NCBI GenBank assembly: GCA_963823525.1 | Contig: CAWGLW010000006.1 | Coordinates: 248,001-312,000, forward strand | Source: CAWGLW01 sp963823525 | GTDB lineage: Bacteria > Pseudomonadota > Gammaproteobacteria > Steroidobacterales > Steroidobacteraceae | Reading direction: 5' to 3' | DNA: 64,000 bases | Shown: positions 26,856-35,955 of the stretch, piece by piece | Layout: every line of letters starts with the position of its first letter | Position numbering within the stretch: position 1 is the stretch's first letter | Notes under the pieces: generated by a model | Told to the model about the DNA's origin: nothing | Database searches by the model: none | Seen by the model: the letters and a program-made list of their open reading frames with translations, nothing else | Position numbers and translations under genes: made by a program

Positions 26856-29537
26856 TTACTCGTTGACCGCCGCTCGCGTAATGCGTTGCGGGGAGGCGAT
26901 GCCGTAGCCCTGCGCATAGTCCACGCCGAGACTGCGCAGCATGTTGATGATCTCCTCGTTCTCAGCGAACTCAGCGATCGTCTGCTTGCCGGTCAGGTGA
27001 CCGATCTCGTTGATCGAGCGCACCATTTCACGGTCAATCGGATCGTGGAGGATTTCCTTGACGAAACTGCCGTCGATTTTCAGGAAGTCCACCGGGAAAT
27101 GCTTCAGGTAGCCGAACGACGAAAGACCGGTGCCAAAATCGTCAAGCGCAAAGCGGCAGCCCAGTTCCTTGAGCGCCTGGATGAAACGATTCGCCTGTGA
27201 AAAGCTCGCGATTGCTGCCGTCTCTGTTATTTCGAAGCAGATCTTCTTCGCATCGATACCGCTCCTGTGGAACTGGTCGATCACGAAGGGCAGGAACTTG
27301 TCATCGCCAAGGCTCTGGCCCGACAGATTGATCGAGCACATCGTCAGCCGCTCGCGCTCGTCGGCCTCGGAGACCAGCCAGCGCAACGCATTCTCGATGA
27401 CCCAGCGATCAATTGCCGGCGTAAGACCGTAGCGCTCGGCCGCGTTGATGAAGTCCACCGGCGAAATGATCTTGCCGTTCTCGTCCCTCATGCGCAGCAG
27501 CAATTCGTAGTGCTCGCCCGGGTCCTCGACCTGCAGCGGCTGAATCGTCATGCGGAACAGTTCGAAGCGTGACTCCTCGAGCGCATTGTTAATCCGCGCC
27601 GCCCACTGCATTTCCTTGCGTCGGCGCATCAGGTCGATGTCATTTTCCTGGAAGCTGTAGACGCGGTTCCGGCCGGCTTCCTTGGCGGCCGCGCAGGCAC
27701 TGTCGGCCGCCGACAGCAGAGTGGCGACGTCCTCGCTCTCACCTGAGATCGGTACCACACCGACGCTGCAGCCGAGCCGGAACGTGCGCTCTTCCCAGAC
27801 AAACTTGTAGGCACTGACCGTCGCGCGCAACTGATCGGCCATGTCGAGCGCTTCTTCGAGCGAGCAGCTCTCGAGCAGTACGCCAAACTCGTCGCCGCCG
27901 AGTCGCGAAAGCGTGTCGCGCCAGCGGATCTTGGTCTTGAGCAGCGCACCGACCTGGCCCAGCAGTGCATCGCCGGCACTGTGGCCGCAACTGTCGTTTA
28001 TGATCTTGAACTGGTCGACATCCACGTGGCAAAGCGCGTACGACGCTTCGCGCGCCTTTGCGCTGCGCAGGGCGCGCTCGAGCCGCGCCTCGAATTCCCG
28101 CCGGTTGACCAGGCCCGTCAGGATGTCGTGACTGGCGTGGTAGGAAAGCTTTCGGTTGAGCTCGCGGCTTTCGCTGACATCATGGAAGACGAGCACGCCG
28201 CCGGAGACGGCGCCTGATCCGTCGCGAATGGGCGAGGCGGTGCTCTCGATGTACATCTCGTTACCGTCACGCTTGATCAGAAGCGTCGGGCGGACGGACT
28301 TGATCGCACGGCTGCGACGGATCGCGACCGAGAGCGGGTTCTCCAGTGGTTCGCAGGTCTCTTCGTGGAAGCCGCGGAAGATATCGTCGATGTGCTTGCC
28401 CGCCGCCTCCTCGAAACGCCAGCCGGTGAGGTCTTCGGCGACCGGGTTCAGGTATTCGATGACCAGGTGCGCATCGGTCGTGATCACGCCATCACCGATC
28501 GACTGCAAGGTGATCTGGGCGCTCTCCTTTTCCTTGAAAAGTGCATCTTCGTAGAGCTTCCGCTCGGTGATGTCGAGTTCGACACCGACCAGCCGGCGCA
28601 GCCGCCCGGTTGGATCGACGCGCGCCTTCGCCCGGCTGACGACCCAGCGCCATTCGCCATTGCAGTGACGCATTCGGTGCACGCTCTCGAACAGCGGTCG
28701 CTTGCCGGCAATGTGATCCCGGATCAGCGCCTGCACGCGCGCCATGTCATCCGGATGCACGAGCTTGCGCCAGTCCGGTGAGACGTGCTCGTCCTGCTCT
28801 TCGTAGCCCAGCATCGCCTTCCAGCGCGGCGAGAAATAGACCGAGTTGTTCTCGACGTCGAAGTCCCAGAGGCCATCGTTGGCTGAGTTCAGCGAAAGGG
28901 CATTGCGCTCCTCGAGCCGGCCGAGGTGGCGAGCCGCGCGCAGCCGCTCCAGTCCGGTCGCGAAGCTGCTGCCGATCAGCTTCAGGAGCAGGTGCAGGTT
29001 GGCATCCCAGCCATCGCACGGCTGCGACGAGCAAAGGGCCATGAATCCGCAGACACGCCCGTTCAGCGACAGGCCACAAACCAGCGCGGAGCGGATATTT
29101 AACGCGGCGAGTCGCATCGCGTCGACGGCGTGCGCCGGACGCGGCTTCAGCGTGTCACGAAACTCGGCAATGCGCAGATGTCCCAGACCCTTCGCGAGGT
29201 AAGGCAATTGTTTGAGCGATTCGCCCTTGAGCACCTGCGGATCAAACGGTGCAAACAGGCTGGTGGCGCTCGCCACCTGGTCGACGTGCTGCGCACTCGC
29301 GTCGAACAACGCGATACAGATCGCGTCGACGTCGGTGGCATCGCGCAATGCATCGAGGTTGCGCTTGACGCAGTTGTCCCCGCCTTCACTGGTAAGGCCC
29401 TGGAAATCAACGGCGACCTTGGTAGCAAGAACGTCGAGGCCAACCGTCGGCTTGTTGCCGTTGCCAAATACGTTCTGGGTGGACAGGAAATCGGTCCCAC
29501 CCTCGTTGTCGCCTCCGTCAGATGCGGAGTTGGCCAT
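26856..29537 (-). CDS. GAF-PAS-PAS-GGDEF-EAL cyclic-di-GMP protein
   Basis: An 893-aa soluble multi-domain regulator without membrane helices. GAF domain about residues 50-200, PAS about 210-335 (DGLWDFDVENNSVYFSPRWKAML), second PAS about 340-460, GGDEF about 470-630, EAL about 650-893. The cyclase motif is intact (GGDEF at 547-551), and an RxxD product-inhibition site (RWRD) lies five residues before it. In the phosphodiesterase domain the EAL triplet reads ELL (Glu678), but ExLxR, FEITETA and LDDFGTGLSSFGYLK are present, so hydrolysis remains possible. Senses an unknown ligand and sets c-di-GMP, a plausible input to pilus or surface behaviour. Monocistronic. Confidence 0.93.
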   Translation of the reverse strand: MANSASDGGDNEGGTDFLSTQNVFGNGNKPTVGLDVLATKVAVDFQGLTSEGGDNCVKRNLDALRDATDVDAICIALFDASAQHVDQVASATSLFAPFDPQVLKGESLKQLPYLAKGLGHLRIAEFRDTLKPRPAHAVDAMRLAALNIRSALVCGLSLNGRVCGFMALCSSQPCDGWDANLHLLLKLIGSSFATGLERLRAARHLGRLEERNALSLNSANDGLWDFDVENNSVYFSPRWKAMLGYEEQDEHVSPDWRKLVHPDDMARVQALIRDHIAGKRPLFESVHRMRHCNGEWRWVVSRAKARVDPTGRLRRLVGVELDITERKLYEDALFKEKESAQITLQSIGDGVITTDAHLVIEYLNPVAEDLTGWRFEEAAGKHIDDIFRGFHEETCEPLENPLSVAIRRSRAIKSVRPTLLIKRDGNEMYIESTASPIRDGSGAVSGGVLVFHDVSESRELNRKLSYHASHDILTGLVNRREFEARLERALRSAKAREASYALCHVDVDQFKIINDSCGHSAGDALLGQVGALLKTKIRWRDTLSRLGGDEFGVLLESCSLEEALDMADQLRATVSAYKFVWEERTFRLGCSVGVVPISGESEDVATLLSAADSACAAAKEAGRNRVYSFQENDIDLMRRRKEMQWAARINNALEESRFELFRMTIQPLQVEDPGEHYELLLRMRDENGKIISPVDFINAAERYGLTPAIDRWVIENALRWLVSEADERERLTMCSINLSGQSLGDDKFLPFVIDQFHRSGIDAKKICFEITETAAIASFSQANRFIQALKELGCRFALDDFGTGLSSFGYLKHFPVDFLKIDGSFVKEILHDPIDREMVRSINEIGHLTGKQTIAEFAENEEIINMLRSLGVDYAQGYGIASPQRITRAAVNE

Positions 29538-29691
29538 TGCGATTACTGCAGCCCCCGTTGATCGTCGCCCCGGTCTACCACCTCTTTCATGCCCACCGCG
29601 TCACCGCTTCAGGCGCGAGAGCGCTTCAACGGCAGGAGGTTGCGCGGCATTCTGACACAGGATTATAGGAATTCAAGGTAACTGGCTGTAT

Positions 29692-31464
29692 TTAAAGTTT
29701 CTTTGGCGGTTGGTACGCTCGCGCCCGACTCAGGTCGCCCGCGACAACGCAAGCCGTATCGGGTGGACCCTTCACCAGGAACCAGCGCTCACGGTTAGCC
29801 TCGCCCAGGTCCGTTGCCCGGGCATCGGTGAAGCACGCCGCAAGCGAATCACTGTCCATCATCAGCAAACGCCCGGGCGCCGCCACGAGCCACGCGGCCG
29901 CATCCGCCGCCTCCTGCTCTTTTTCGCGCCAGCGGGCATGCCCAAAATTGACGCTCGGGCGCGAAAGCTGCAGCAGGTACTGCTCCTTGGGCCCGACCAG
30001 GCCCAGTTCGTCGACTCCCCGGGCTGCCTGCTGCAGACCCTGCATGAAGGCACTGCCGGAGCGAACCGAATCGATGCGCGGGTTGATCAGCAGACCGACG
30101 CCAAGCAGGACGCTGCCGATCACGCCGGCATAAGCCAGCCAGCCGTCGCGAACACGGAAGACGGCCAGCGCGGTCGCCGCGGCGGCAGCGATGATCAGCA
30201 GCAGCGGCACGGGGTTCGCCTGATACGGCGCCAGCTCCTGCGCCAGGAGCCCGCCACCCAACGCAACATAAGCAGCAGCGGTCACCAGCACGACGGTCAG
30301 CAATGCACCGAGCCCGAACGCGAGGCGGCGCGGCCCGCGGGCGCGCAGCAGTTCCGGCAACCAGGGTGCCGCCGCGAGCGCAAGCGCGGGCAAGGCCGGC
30401 AGCACGTAGACGCCGCGCTTCCCGGAACTCAGACTGAAGAACACGATGACCACCAGTACCCAGGCGAGCAAGGCAACGACCAGGCTGTCGTGCTTGCGCA
30501 GCGCCTTTTGCCAGCGCGGCAGCAGCCACGGCAGCAGCGCGATCAGCGGCAGCCAGAGCACCGGGATCACGTTGACGAGGTAGTACCAGAACGGCTCTCG
30601 ATGGTGCCAGGCGTCGGCGTAGCGCGTCACGGTCTGCTGAAACAGGATCTCGTTGCGATAGGCGAGCAGTTCGCCCCCGGCGGACGTTGCGACCAGCATC
30701 GGCACGAGCCAGATCGCAACAGCGGCCAGCATCGCGCCGAGACCGGCCAGGTTCATCCAGCCACCCCGGACTGGCACCGGCCAGCCACGCCGACCGAGCA
30801 CCGCGATCGGCAGCAGCACGAGCAAGGGAAGGAAGCCTACGCCCTTGGTAATCACACCAAGGCCCGCGGCGGCCCAGCCCAGCAGGTACCAGCCGCGGGC
30901 CGGGCCAAGCAACCGGTGCCGCAGCAGGCCGTAAAGAGACAGCGTGGTGAAAAAACACAAGGTGGCGTCAATCTGCGCCTGCCTCGCCTGCCAGGCGAAC
31001 TGGAAAGTGATCAACAGCAGCAGCGATCCGGCGAGCGCCACTTCGCGTCCCCGGGCCCGCCGCAACAGATCGTAACAAAGCAGCAAGGTACCGAGCCCCG
31101 CAAACAGCGAGGGCAGCAGAAAGCCGACGCGGATCGAACCGGTCAACTTGATTGCGCCCGCCATGAGCCAGAAATACAGCGGCGGTTTGTCGGCATACAG
31201 GTTTCCGCCAACCCGCGGAATCAGCCAGTCACCGCTGGCCACCATGTCGCGCGCGATCAGTGCGAAACGCGGTTCGTCCGCGGGCCACGGATCACGAAGG
31301 CCCAGCCCGGCCGCAAGCAACGCCAGCCCAAGTCCTGTCAGCCAGGCAAGATCGACAATGACATCCCGCCGCGAGTCACGGCCGGGGCGCAGCAGACGAT
31401 CCAGCAGGGAGGACTCGGCGGCGGCCGGGGAGGCCAACTCAGCCTTCCTCGTCAGCGCCGACAC
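29692..31464 (-). CDS. ArnT/PMT-family membrane glycosyltransferase (GT39/GT83-like)
   Basis: A 590-aa polytopic protein with about a dozen hydrophobic helices. The first periplasmic loop has the acidic motif in DPWPADEPRFALIARDM, and NLYADKPPLYFWLM is the family signature of ArnT and related polyprenyl-phosphate-sugar transferases. It transfers a sugar from a lipid carrier to an acceptor on the periplasmic face (lipid A or protein). Its start overlaps the upstream DPM1-like gene by 26 bp, so carrier loading and transfer are encoded together. Acceptor unknown; no arnBCAD genes are nearby. Confidence 0.87.
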   Translation of the reverse strand: MSALTRKAELASPAAAESSLLDRLLRPGRDSRRDVIVDLAWLTGLGLALLAAGLGLRDPWPADEPRFALIARDMVASGDWLIPRVGGNLYADKPPLYFWLMAGAIKLTGSIRVGFLLPSLFAGLGTLLLCYDLLRRARGREVALAGSLLLLITFQFAWQARQAQIDATLCFFTTLSLYGLLRHRLLGPARGWYLLGWAAAGLGVITKGVGFLPLLVLLPIAVLGRRGWPVPVRGGWMNLAGLGAMLAAVAIWLVPMLVATSAGGELLAYRNEILFQQTVTRYADAWHHREPFWYYLVNVIPVLWLPLIALLPWLLPRWQKALRKHDSLVVALLAWVLVVIVFFSLSSGKRGVYVLPALPALALAAAPWLPELLRARGPRRLAFGLGALLTVVLVTAAAYVALGGGLLAQELAPYQANPVPLLLIIAAAAATALAVFRVRDGWLAYAGVIGSVLLGVGLLINPRIDSVRSGSAFMQGLQQAARGVDELGLVGPKEQYLLQLSRPSVNFGHARWREKEQEAADAAAWLVAAPGRLLMMDSDSLAACFTDARATDLGEANRERWFLVKGPPDTACVVAGDLSRARAYQPPKKL

Positions 31465-32245
31465 GCGGCGAGGCGCGGCGAATCAGCCACATCACGCCGA
31501 ACATGTCGACGATGCCCACCCAGAGACGATTATTCAGACCGTACTTGGATGTGCCTCGCGTTCGCTCCCGGTGCGCAACCGGCACCGATATCACCTCGTA
31601 TCCTTCGCGCTGGAACAACGCGGGCATGAACCTGTGCATGTGATTGAAGCGCGGCATGTCCATGAAAACAGAACGGTCGAAAACCTTGATTCCGCAGCCG
31701 GTATCCGGTGTTCCGTCGCGAAGTACGGTGCCGCGTACGCCGTTGGCCACTCGTGAGGAAAGTCGCCGAAGCCAGGTATCGCGGCGCGTCTTGCGGTTTC
31801 CCATCACCAGCCTCAGGTTGCCATTACCGGATTCGCGCAGCGCCTCGAGCAGCCGCGGGATATCGGCCGGGTCGTTCTGCCCGTCACCATCGAGCGTGGC
31901 GATCCATTGGGCGCGCGCGGCGCGCACGCCGGTTGCGACGGCCGCACTCTGGCCCGAGCGCCGGTCGTGCCGGATCAGCCGAATCTCGGGCATCCCTTCA
32001 TCACGGGCCTCGCGTGCCGCCTGCGCGGTGCTGTCCGTACTGCCGTCGTCGACAAAAATCGTCTCGAACGAATAGCGGCCGGCCAGCGCGGCATGGACCT
32101 CGCGTGCCAGCGGCAGCACGTTGTCCTCTTCGTTACACACCGGAATCACGACCGAAACGTCAAGCCGTGGCGAAGTTTCGTTGCGCGGATTGCCCATGAG
32201 TCGCGGTTCGTATTGCACAATATCGTGTTGCTCGTCCGGTGGCAT
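31439..32245 (-). CDS. dolichol/polyprenyl-phosphate mannosyltransferase-like GT2
   Basis: About 268 aa. GT-A fold of family GT2: LDVSVVIPVCNEEDNV, nucleotide-sugar Asp residues in FVDDGSTDST and ATLDGDGQNDP, and a C-terminal stretch RTRGTSKYGLNNRLW typical of DPM1/GtrB-type enzymes. One weak hydrophobic segment near the end (VGIVDMFGVMWLI) may be an interfacial helix. It probably loads a sugar onto undecaprenyl phosphate for the overlapping ArnT-like transferase. ATG 32197 (252 aa) is an alternative start. Confidence 0.87.
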   Translation of the reverse strand: MPPDEQHDIVQYEPRLMGNPRNETSPRLDVSVVIPVCNEEDNVLPLAREVHAALAGRYSFETIFVDDGSTDSTAQAAREARDEGMPEIRLIRHDRRSGQSAAVATGVRAARAQWIATLDGDGQNDPADIPRLLEALRESGNGNLRLVMGNRKTRRDTWLRRLSSRVANGVRGTVLRDGTPDTGCGIKVFDRSVFMDMPRFNHMHRFMPALFQREGYEVISVPVAHRERTRGTSKYGLNNRLWVGIVDMFGVMWLIRRASPRVGADEEG

Positions 32246-32341
32246 CACCGGGGCCGGCCCGTAGTATAAGCGCGGACGCGCTCCGGCAGGCCGACCGACC
32301 GACCGGGCAGACACCGTCCATGGGAAACAGGAACTTCTGAA

Positions 32342-33232
32342 GTGAAAGACCGGCTGGCAATACCGCAATCTGCAACGTCCGACAGCCGGCGTCTCGGCTG
32401 GGCGCTGGCGATCACCGGGAGTTTCATGGTGCTGGAGGTCATCGGCGGCTTGATTTCCGGCTCGCTGGCGCTGCTCGCCGATGCCGGTCACATGCTCACG
32501 GATACCGCGGCACTGACACTGGCGTGGATTGCCGCGCATCTGACCCAGCGACCGACTGACTCGAAGCGATCCTACGGTTATCACCGCGCGCAGGTACTCG
32601 CCGCCTTCGTCAACGCGCTGGCGCTGCTCCTGGTCGTGGGCTGGATCCTGTTCGAAGCCGTGCAGCGACTGATGACTCCGCGGGAGGTTGAAGGCGGTAC
32701 GATGCTGGGCATCGCGTTGCTCGGACTGCTGGCCAATGTCGCCGTGCTGAGCGTGCTGCACAGCCGCGAGAAATCCAATATCAACGTCGCCGCCGCGCGG
32801 CTTCACGTGATCGGCGACCTGCTCGGTTCGGTCAGTGCGTCGGTCGCAGCCGTGGTCATCCTGACGACGGGCTGGATGCCGATCGATGCCCTGCTGTCGA
32901 TCCTGGTGGCCATGCTGATCCTGCGCAGCGCCTGGTCGCTACTGCGCAAATCCACGCTGATCCTGATGGAACACGCCCCGGACTCAATCGACCCCGACGA
33001 GTTACGCAGCACGCTGATCGCCGGGATCGCCGGGGTACACGACGTACACGACGTACACTGCTGGTCGCTGACCTCCGGGCAGATCATGGTGACGCTGCAC
33101 CTCGTGATGGAACCGGATGCCGGACCCTCCCACGTGTTGCGGCAGGCCAAGTCGGTGCTGGCTGATCGTTTCGACGTCGCTCATTCCGCCCTGCAGATCG
33201 AGCACGGGGACTGCCCTGACGAGGTGCACTGA
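32342..33232 (+). CDS. cation diffusion facilitator (Zn/Co/Cd efflux), CzcD/ZitB type
   Basis: A 296-aa inner-membrane metal/proton antiporter. Six helices with the metal site HxxxD in ADAGHMLTD (helix 2) and HVIGD (helix 5), then a cytoplasmic domain with the VHDVHCWSLTSG signature. No long His-rich loop is present between helices 4 and 5. Start is GTG 32342. Divergent from the DPM1-like gene (96 bp) and 2 bp before the DUF374 gene, so probably co-transcribed with it. Confidence 0.92.
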   Translation: MKDRLAIPQSATSDSRRLGWALAITGSFMVLEVIGGLISGSLALLADAGHMLTDTAALTLAWIAAHLTQRPTDSKRSYGYHRAQVLAAFVNALALLLVVGWILFEAVQRLMTPREVEGGTMLGIALLGLLANVAVLSVLHSREKSNINVAAARLHVIGDLLGSVSASVAAVVILTTGWMPIDALLSILVAMLILRSAWSLLRKSTLILMEHAPDSIDPDELRSTLIAGIAGVHDVHDVHCWSLTSGQIMVTLHLVMEPDAGPSHVLRQAKSVLADRFDVAHSALQIEHGDCPDEVH

Positions 33233-33234
33233 GC

Positions 33235-33993
33235 ATGAGCGACGAGCCACGATCACCCGAAGAAGAGGAACTGCAGAACACGCTTTATCGCAAAGTCACC
33301 AAGGGTGGCCGGCGGTTGACGCGTAAACGGCTGTTCGGATACCGGGTCGGTGTCTCGATCGCCTACTGGCTGATCAGGGCCTACTGGGCGAGTTGCCGCA
33401 TCCGGCCTGTCATCGGCCGCGAGCGCGCCGGCGCGACCGTGCGCGAATCCGGATCCGTGATCCCGGTTTACTGGCACCAGCACATGCTCTTCGGTGTTTA
33501 CGCGATGCTGGACCTGCAACGTGACGGCCTGAAACTCGGGTTCCTGATCAGTCCGTCGGTCGACGGCACAGCCCCTTCGATGCTGGTTCGAAAGGCCGGC
33601 GCCCACGTGATCCGGGGCTCCTCGACGCACACGGGCGCAAGGGCACTGCGCGACTATTACGAGACCATCGTCAAGAAAGAAATCTCACCGTCGATCACAC
33701 CGGACGGCCCCCGGGGGCCGGTACACGAATTCAAGCCGGGCGCCGTGATGCTGTCGCAGATGACCGGCAAACCCATCGTGCCGGTCAGCATCGCGGCGAC
33801 CCGCAGCATCACCTTCAGGACCTGGGACAGCTTCGAGTTACCGCTACCGTTCAGCCGTGTCGCGATCGTCTACGGCGAGCCGGTAAGACTGAAACGCGGT
33901 ATGAATGCAGAGGAACTCGCGGTGGCCCAGCAGGAAATGGCCAGGCGGTTGCTGGATCTGAAAGAGCAGGCACGGCAGGCGCTGCGTGCGTAG
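33235..33993 (+). CDS. DUF374 (LPLAT superfamily) lysophospholipid acyltransferase-like protein
   Basis: A 252-aa protein with the DUF374 pattern: VIPVYWHQHMLFGVY (His-based motif), ISPSVDGTAPSMLVRKAGAHVIRGSS, then SITPDGPRGPVHEFKPGAVMLSQMTGKPIVPV. One N-terminal hydrophobic stretch (VSIAYWLIRAYWASC). Related proteins acylate lipid A or phospholipid precursors at the inner membrane, but the substrate is unknown. It stands 2 bp behind the CDF gene and just before the lipid cluster at 34-38.8 kb, pointing towards it convergently with the PPTase. Confidence 0.86.
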   Translation: MSDEPRSPEEEELQNTLYRKVTKGGRRLTRKRLFGYRVGVSIAYWLIRAYWASCRIRPVIGRERAGATVRESGSVIPVYWHQHMLFGVYAMLDLQRDGLKLGFLISPSVDGTAPSMLVRKAGAHVIRGSSTHTGARALRDYYETIVKKEISPSITPDGPRGPVHEFKPGAVMLSQMTGKPIVPVSIAATRSITFRTWDSFELPLPFSRVAIVYGEPVRLKRGMNAEELAVAQQEMARRLLDLKEQARQALRA

Positions 33994-34010
33994 CGACACC
34001 GGGGATCCGC

Positions 34011-34598
34011 TCAGCTGCACCGTTTGATTTCCCACCGATCGATGTCGGCGCTGGTGGCCACGCAGCCAAGAACCGCCGGGTCGAGCTCAAGCGGCGTCAG
34101 CCGGTAATCGCGGGCCTCGAGCCGGGCACAGCGGATGCCCTCGCCAAGCACGACCTGCGACGCCGATCGCAGGCCGCAACCGGCCGCCTTCAGCGTGGCC
34201 TCGATGGCAACCCAGCGCCGCAAATCCGGCCGGGCACTCCCCTCCGGGCTGCCCTTCCCGCCGCGATCCTCGATGTCGATCCCCACGTCGCAGTCCGCGC
34301 TCGCCGCCACGGCGATGTGTCGCAGACAATGGGAAATGCTGAATGAAGGTCCGCCGGGAAGAAACGGCTTGCCACCTGAGGGGAAACGAAGATCCCTGGC
34401 CGGCGGCCGATGTCCCTCAAGCGCGGTAATCGCCCGCATCGCCAGCTCAATGCCAAGCAGACTCACCTGGCGCGCGGCTGGCGAGGCGCGCTCGATTTCC
34501 AGGCGTTTGGCATAGGCAATTTGACTCAGCAGGCCCGCGAGCAGATGGGCGGCCGCATGACCAGCAAGGCGGGCGTGTAGTACGATGGCGCGATTCAT
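34011..34598 (-). CDS. 4'-phosphopantetheinyl transferase superfamily protein
   Basis: About 195 aa, Sfp-type in pattern. Magnesium motif VGIDIEDRGG, substrate motif WVAIEATLKAAGCG (WxxxEAxxK), plus FSISHCLRHIAVAAS. The enzyme transfers phosphopantetheine from CoA to a carrier-protein serine. It is divergent (40 bp) from the P450 and FAAL-ACP genes, so the ACP domain of the FAAL is its most likely target (inference). The start at 34598 is where homology begins. A longer frame upstream overlaps the P450 gene and is not supported. Confidence 0.86.
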   Translation of the reverse strand: MNRAIVLHARLAGHAAAHLLAGLLSQIAYAKRLEIERASPAARQVSLLGIELAMRAITALEGHRPPARDLRFPSGGKPFLPGGPSFSISHCLRHIAVAASADCDVGIDIEDRGGKGSPEGSARPDLRRWVAIEATLKAAGCGLRSASQVVLGEGIRCARLEARDYRLTPLELDPAVLGCVATSADIDRWEIKRCS

Positions 34599-34638
34599 TC
34601 GTGACGATTCTCCACTTGAATGACCTGATCGCGCCACC

Positions 34639-35955
34639 GTGAGCACGTCAACAGAACGCAACGAAGAGCCGCAACCCCCCGGACCGCCAGAGCCCTGCGA
34701 GCTCGGCGCCGGCGACGATACGCTCGAGCGCCTGGCTGGCTGGTCGCGCGAGTATGGTGACACCTACCGGGTGTTTGCCCCGGTGCGCGAAGCGTGGATC
34801 TGGGTCGTTCAGCATCCCGACGACATCAAGCGCGTGCTGGTGAGTAATCATCGCAATTACACCAAGGGCGTCGGCATTGACCGCGTGAAGCTGCTGCTCG
34901 GCAACGGCATCATGACCAGTGAAGGTGAGTTCTGGCGACGCCAGCGGCGCATGATGCAGCCGGCGTTCCACCGCCGGGTTATCGAAAAATTCACCGCGGT
35001 CATCCGGCACGCCAACGAGAGGGCTCTGGGACGCTGGGATTCAGCCGCCGCCCTGGGCGAGCCGCTCAACCTGACCGAGTCGATGAGCGAACTGGCGCTG
35101 GAAATCGTTCTGCAGTCGATATTCAGTTCGGACCTCGGGCAGCTGGTCGCCGATCTCCGCGACAATCCGTTCATGGTGGTATCGCGAGAGTCGAAACGCG
35201 ACCCGCGCTTTGCCTATCAGTTCCGTCAACTGGGACGCCACGTGCTCGAAATCATGAACCGGCGTCGAGCTCGCAACAGCGAGCGGTTCGACTTCATGCA
35301 GTTGCTCATGGAAGCACGGGACCCCGACACCGGTACCGGTATGAGCGAGCGCGAGCTGCTCGATGAAATCCTGACCCTGGTCGTGGCCGGCCACGAGACC
35401 ACGGCCAGCGCATTGAACTGGACCTGGTTGCTGCTCGCGCGCCACCCGGAGATCGCCTCGCGTGTCCGCGAGGAGAACGACGTCGCCGGGGACCTCGGCG
35501 AAGCCTCGTTCGCGGATATCGACCGGCTGCCACTGACCGGAAAGGCGCTCAGGGAGGCGATGCGCCTGTACCCACCCGGATGGATCCTGACTCGGCGATC
35601 GGTCGGGCCGGACCGCCTCGGTGGCTGTTCGATACCGCCGGGCACCGACATCTTTATCAGCCCATACCTTACGCACCGCCATGCCGGGTTCTGGGATCGA
35701 CCGGAGGTCTTCGACCCGGCGCATTTCGACCCGGATCGCGTCGAGAACCGCCACAAGTTTGCCTACCTGCCCTTCGGCGCGGGCCCGCGACATTGCATTG
35801 GCGAGAACTTCTCGATGTATGAGATGGTGCTGCACCTGAACACAGCCTTGCGACGATACGAGCTGAGCGAAGTCGAGCCGGGCCCCATCGCGATGGAAGC
35901 GCGCATCAACCTGCGCACGGCATGCGACATATACATGCGAGTCAAGAAAAGATGA
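34639..35955 (+). CDS. cytochrome P450
   Basis: A 438-aa soluble P450. Oxygen-binding I-helix AGHETTASAL, K-helix ExxR (REAMRLYP), and heme loop FGAGPRHCIGENF with the proximal ligand near Cys386. The N-terminus lacks a membrane anchor, as usual for bacterial P450s. The pattern resembles fatty-acid/alkane-type P450s (CYP102/CYP4-like MQPAFHRR and RRMM segments), but the substrate is not proven. Start GTG 34639. The stop overlaps the FAAL-ACP start by 4 bp (ATGA), so both proteins are made together. An acyl-ACP substrate is plausible. Confidence 0.92.
   Translation: MSTSTERNEEPQPPGPPEPCELGAGDDTLERLAGWSREYGDTYRVFAPVREAWIWVVQHPDDIKRVLVSNHRNYTKGVGIDRVKLLLGNGIMTSEGEFWRRQRRMMQPAFHRRVIEKFTAVIRHANERALGRWDSAAALGEPLNLTESMSELALEIVLQSIFSSDLGQLVADLRDNPFMVVSRESKRDPRFAYQFRQLGRHVLEIMNRRRARNSERFDFMQLLMEARDPDTGTGMSERELLDEILTLVVAGHETTASALNWTWLLLARHPEIASRVREENDVAGDLGEASFADIDRLPLTGKALREAMRLYPPGWILTRRSVGPDRLGGCSIPPGTDIFISPYLTHRHAGFWDRPEVFDPAHFDPDRVENRHKFAYLPFGAGPRHCIGENFSMYEMVLHLNTALRRYELSEVEPGPIAMEARINLRTACDIYMRVKKR

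Noticed and set aside
32245..32806. Extended 455-aa start for the DPM1-like protein
   Set aside because: The extra part is antisense to the CDF exporter and has no GT2 similarity.
33035..33060. Tandem 9-mer in the CDF gene (VHDVHDVH)
   Set aside because: The His/Asp pattern fits the normal CDF cytoplasmic-domain signature, so it is not a special repeat.
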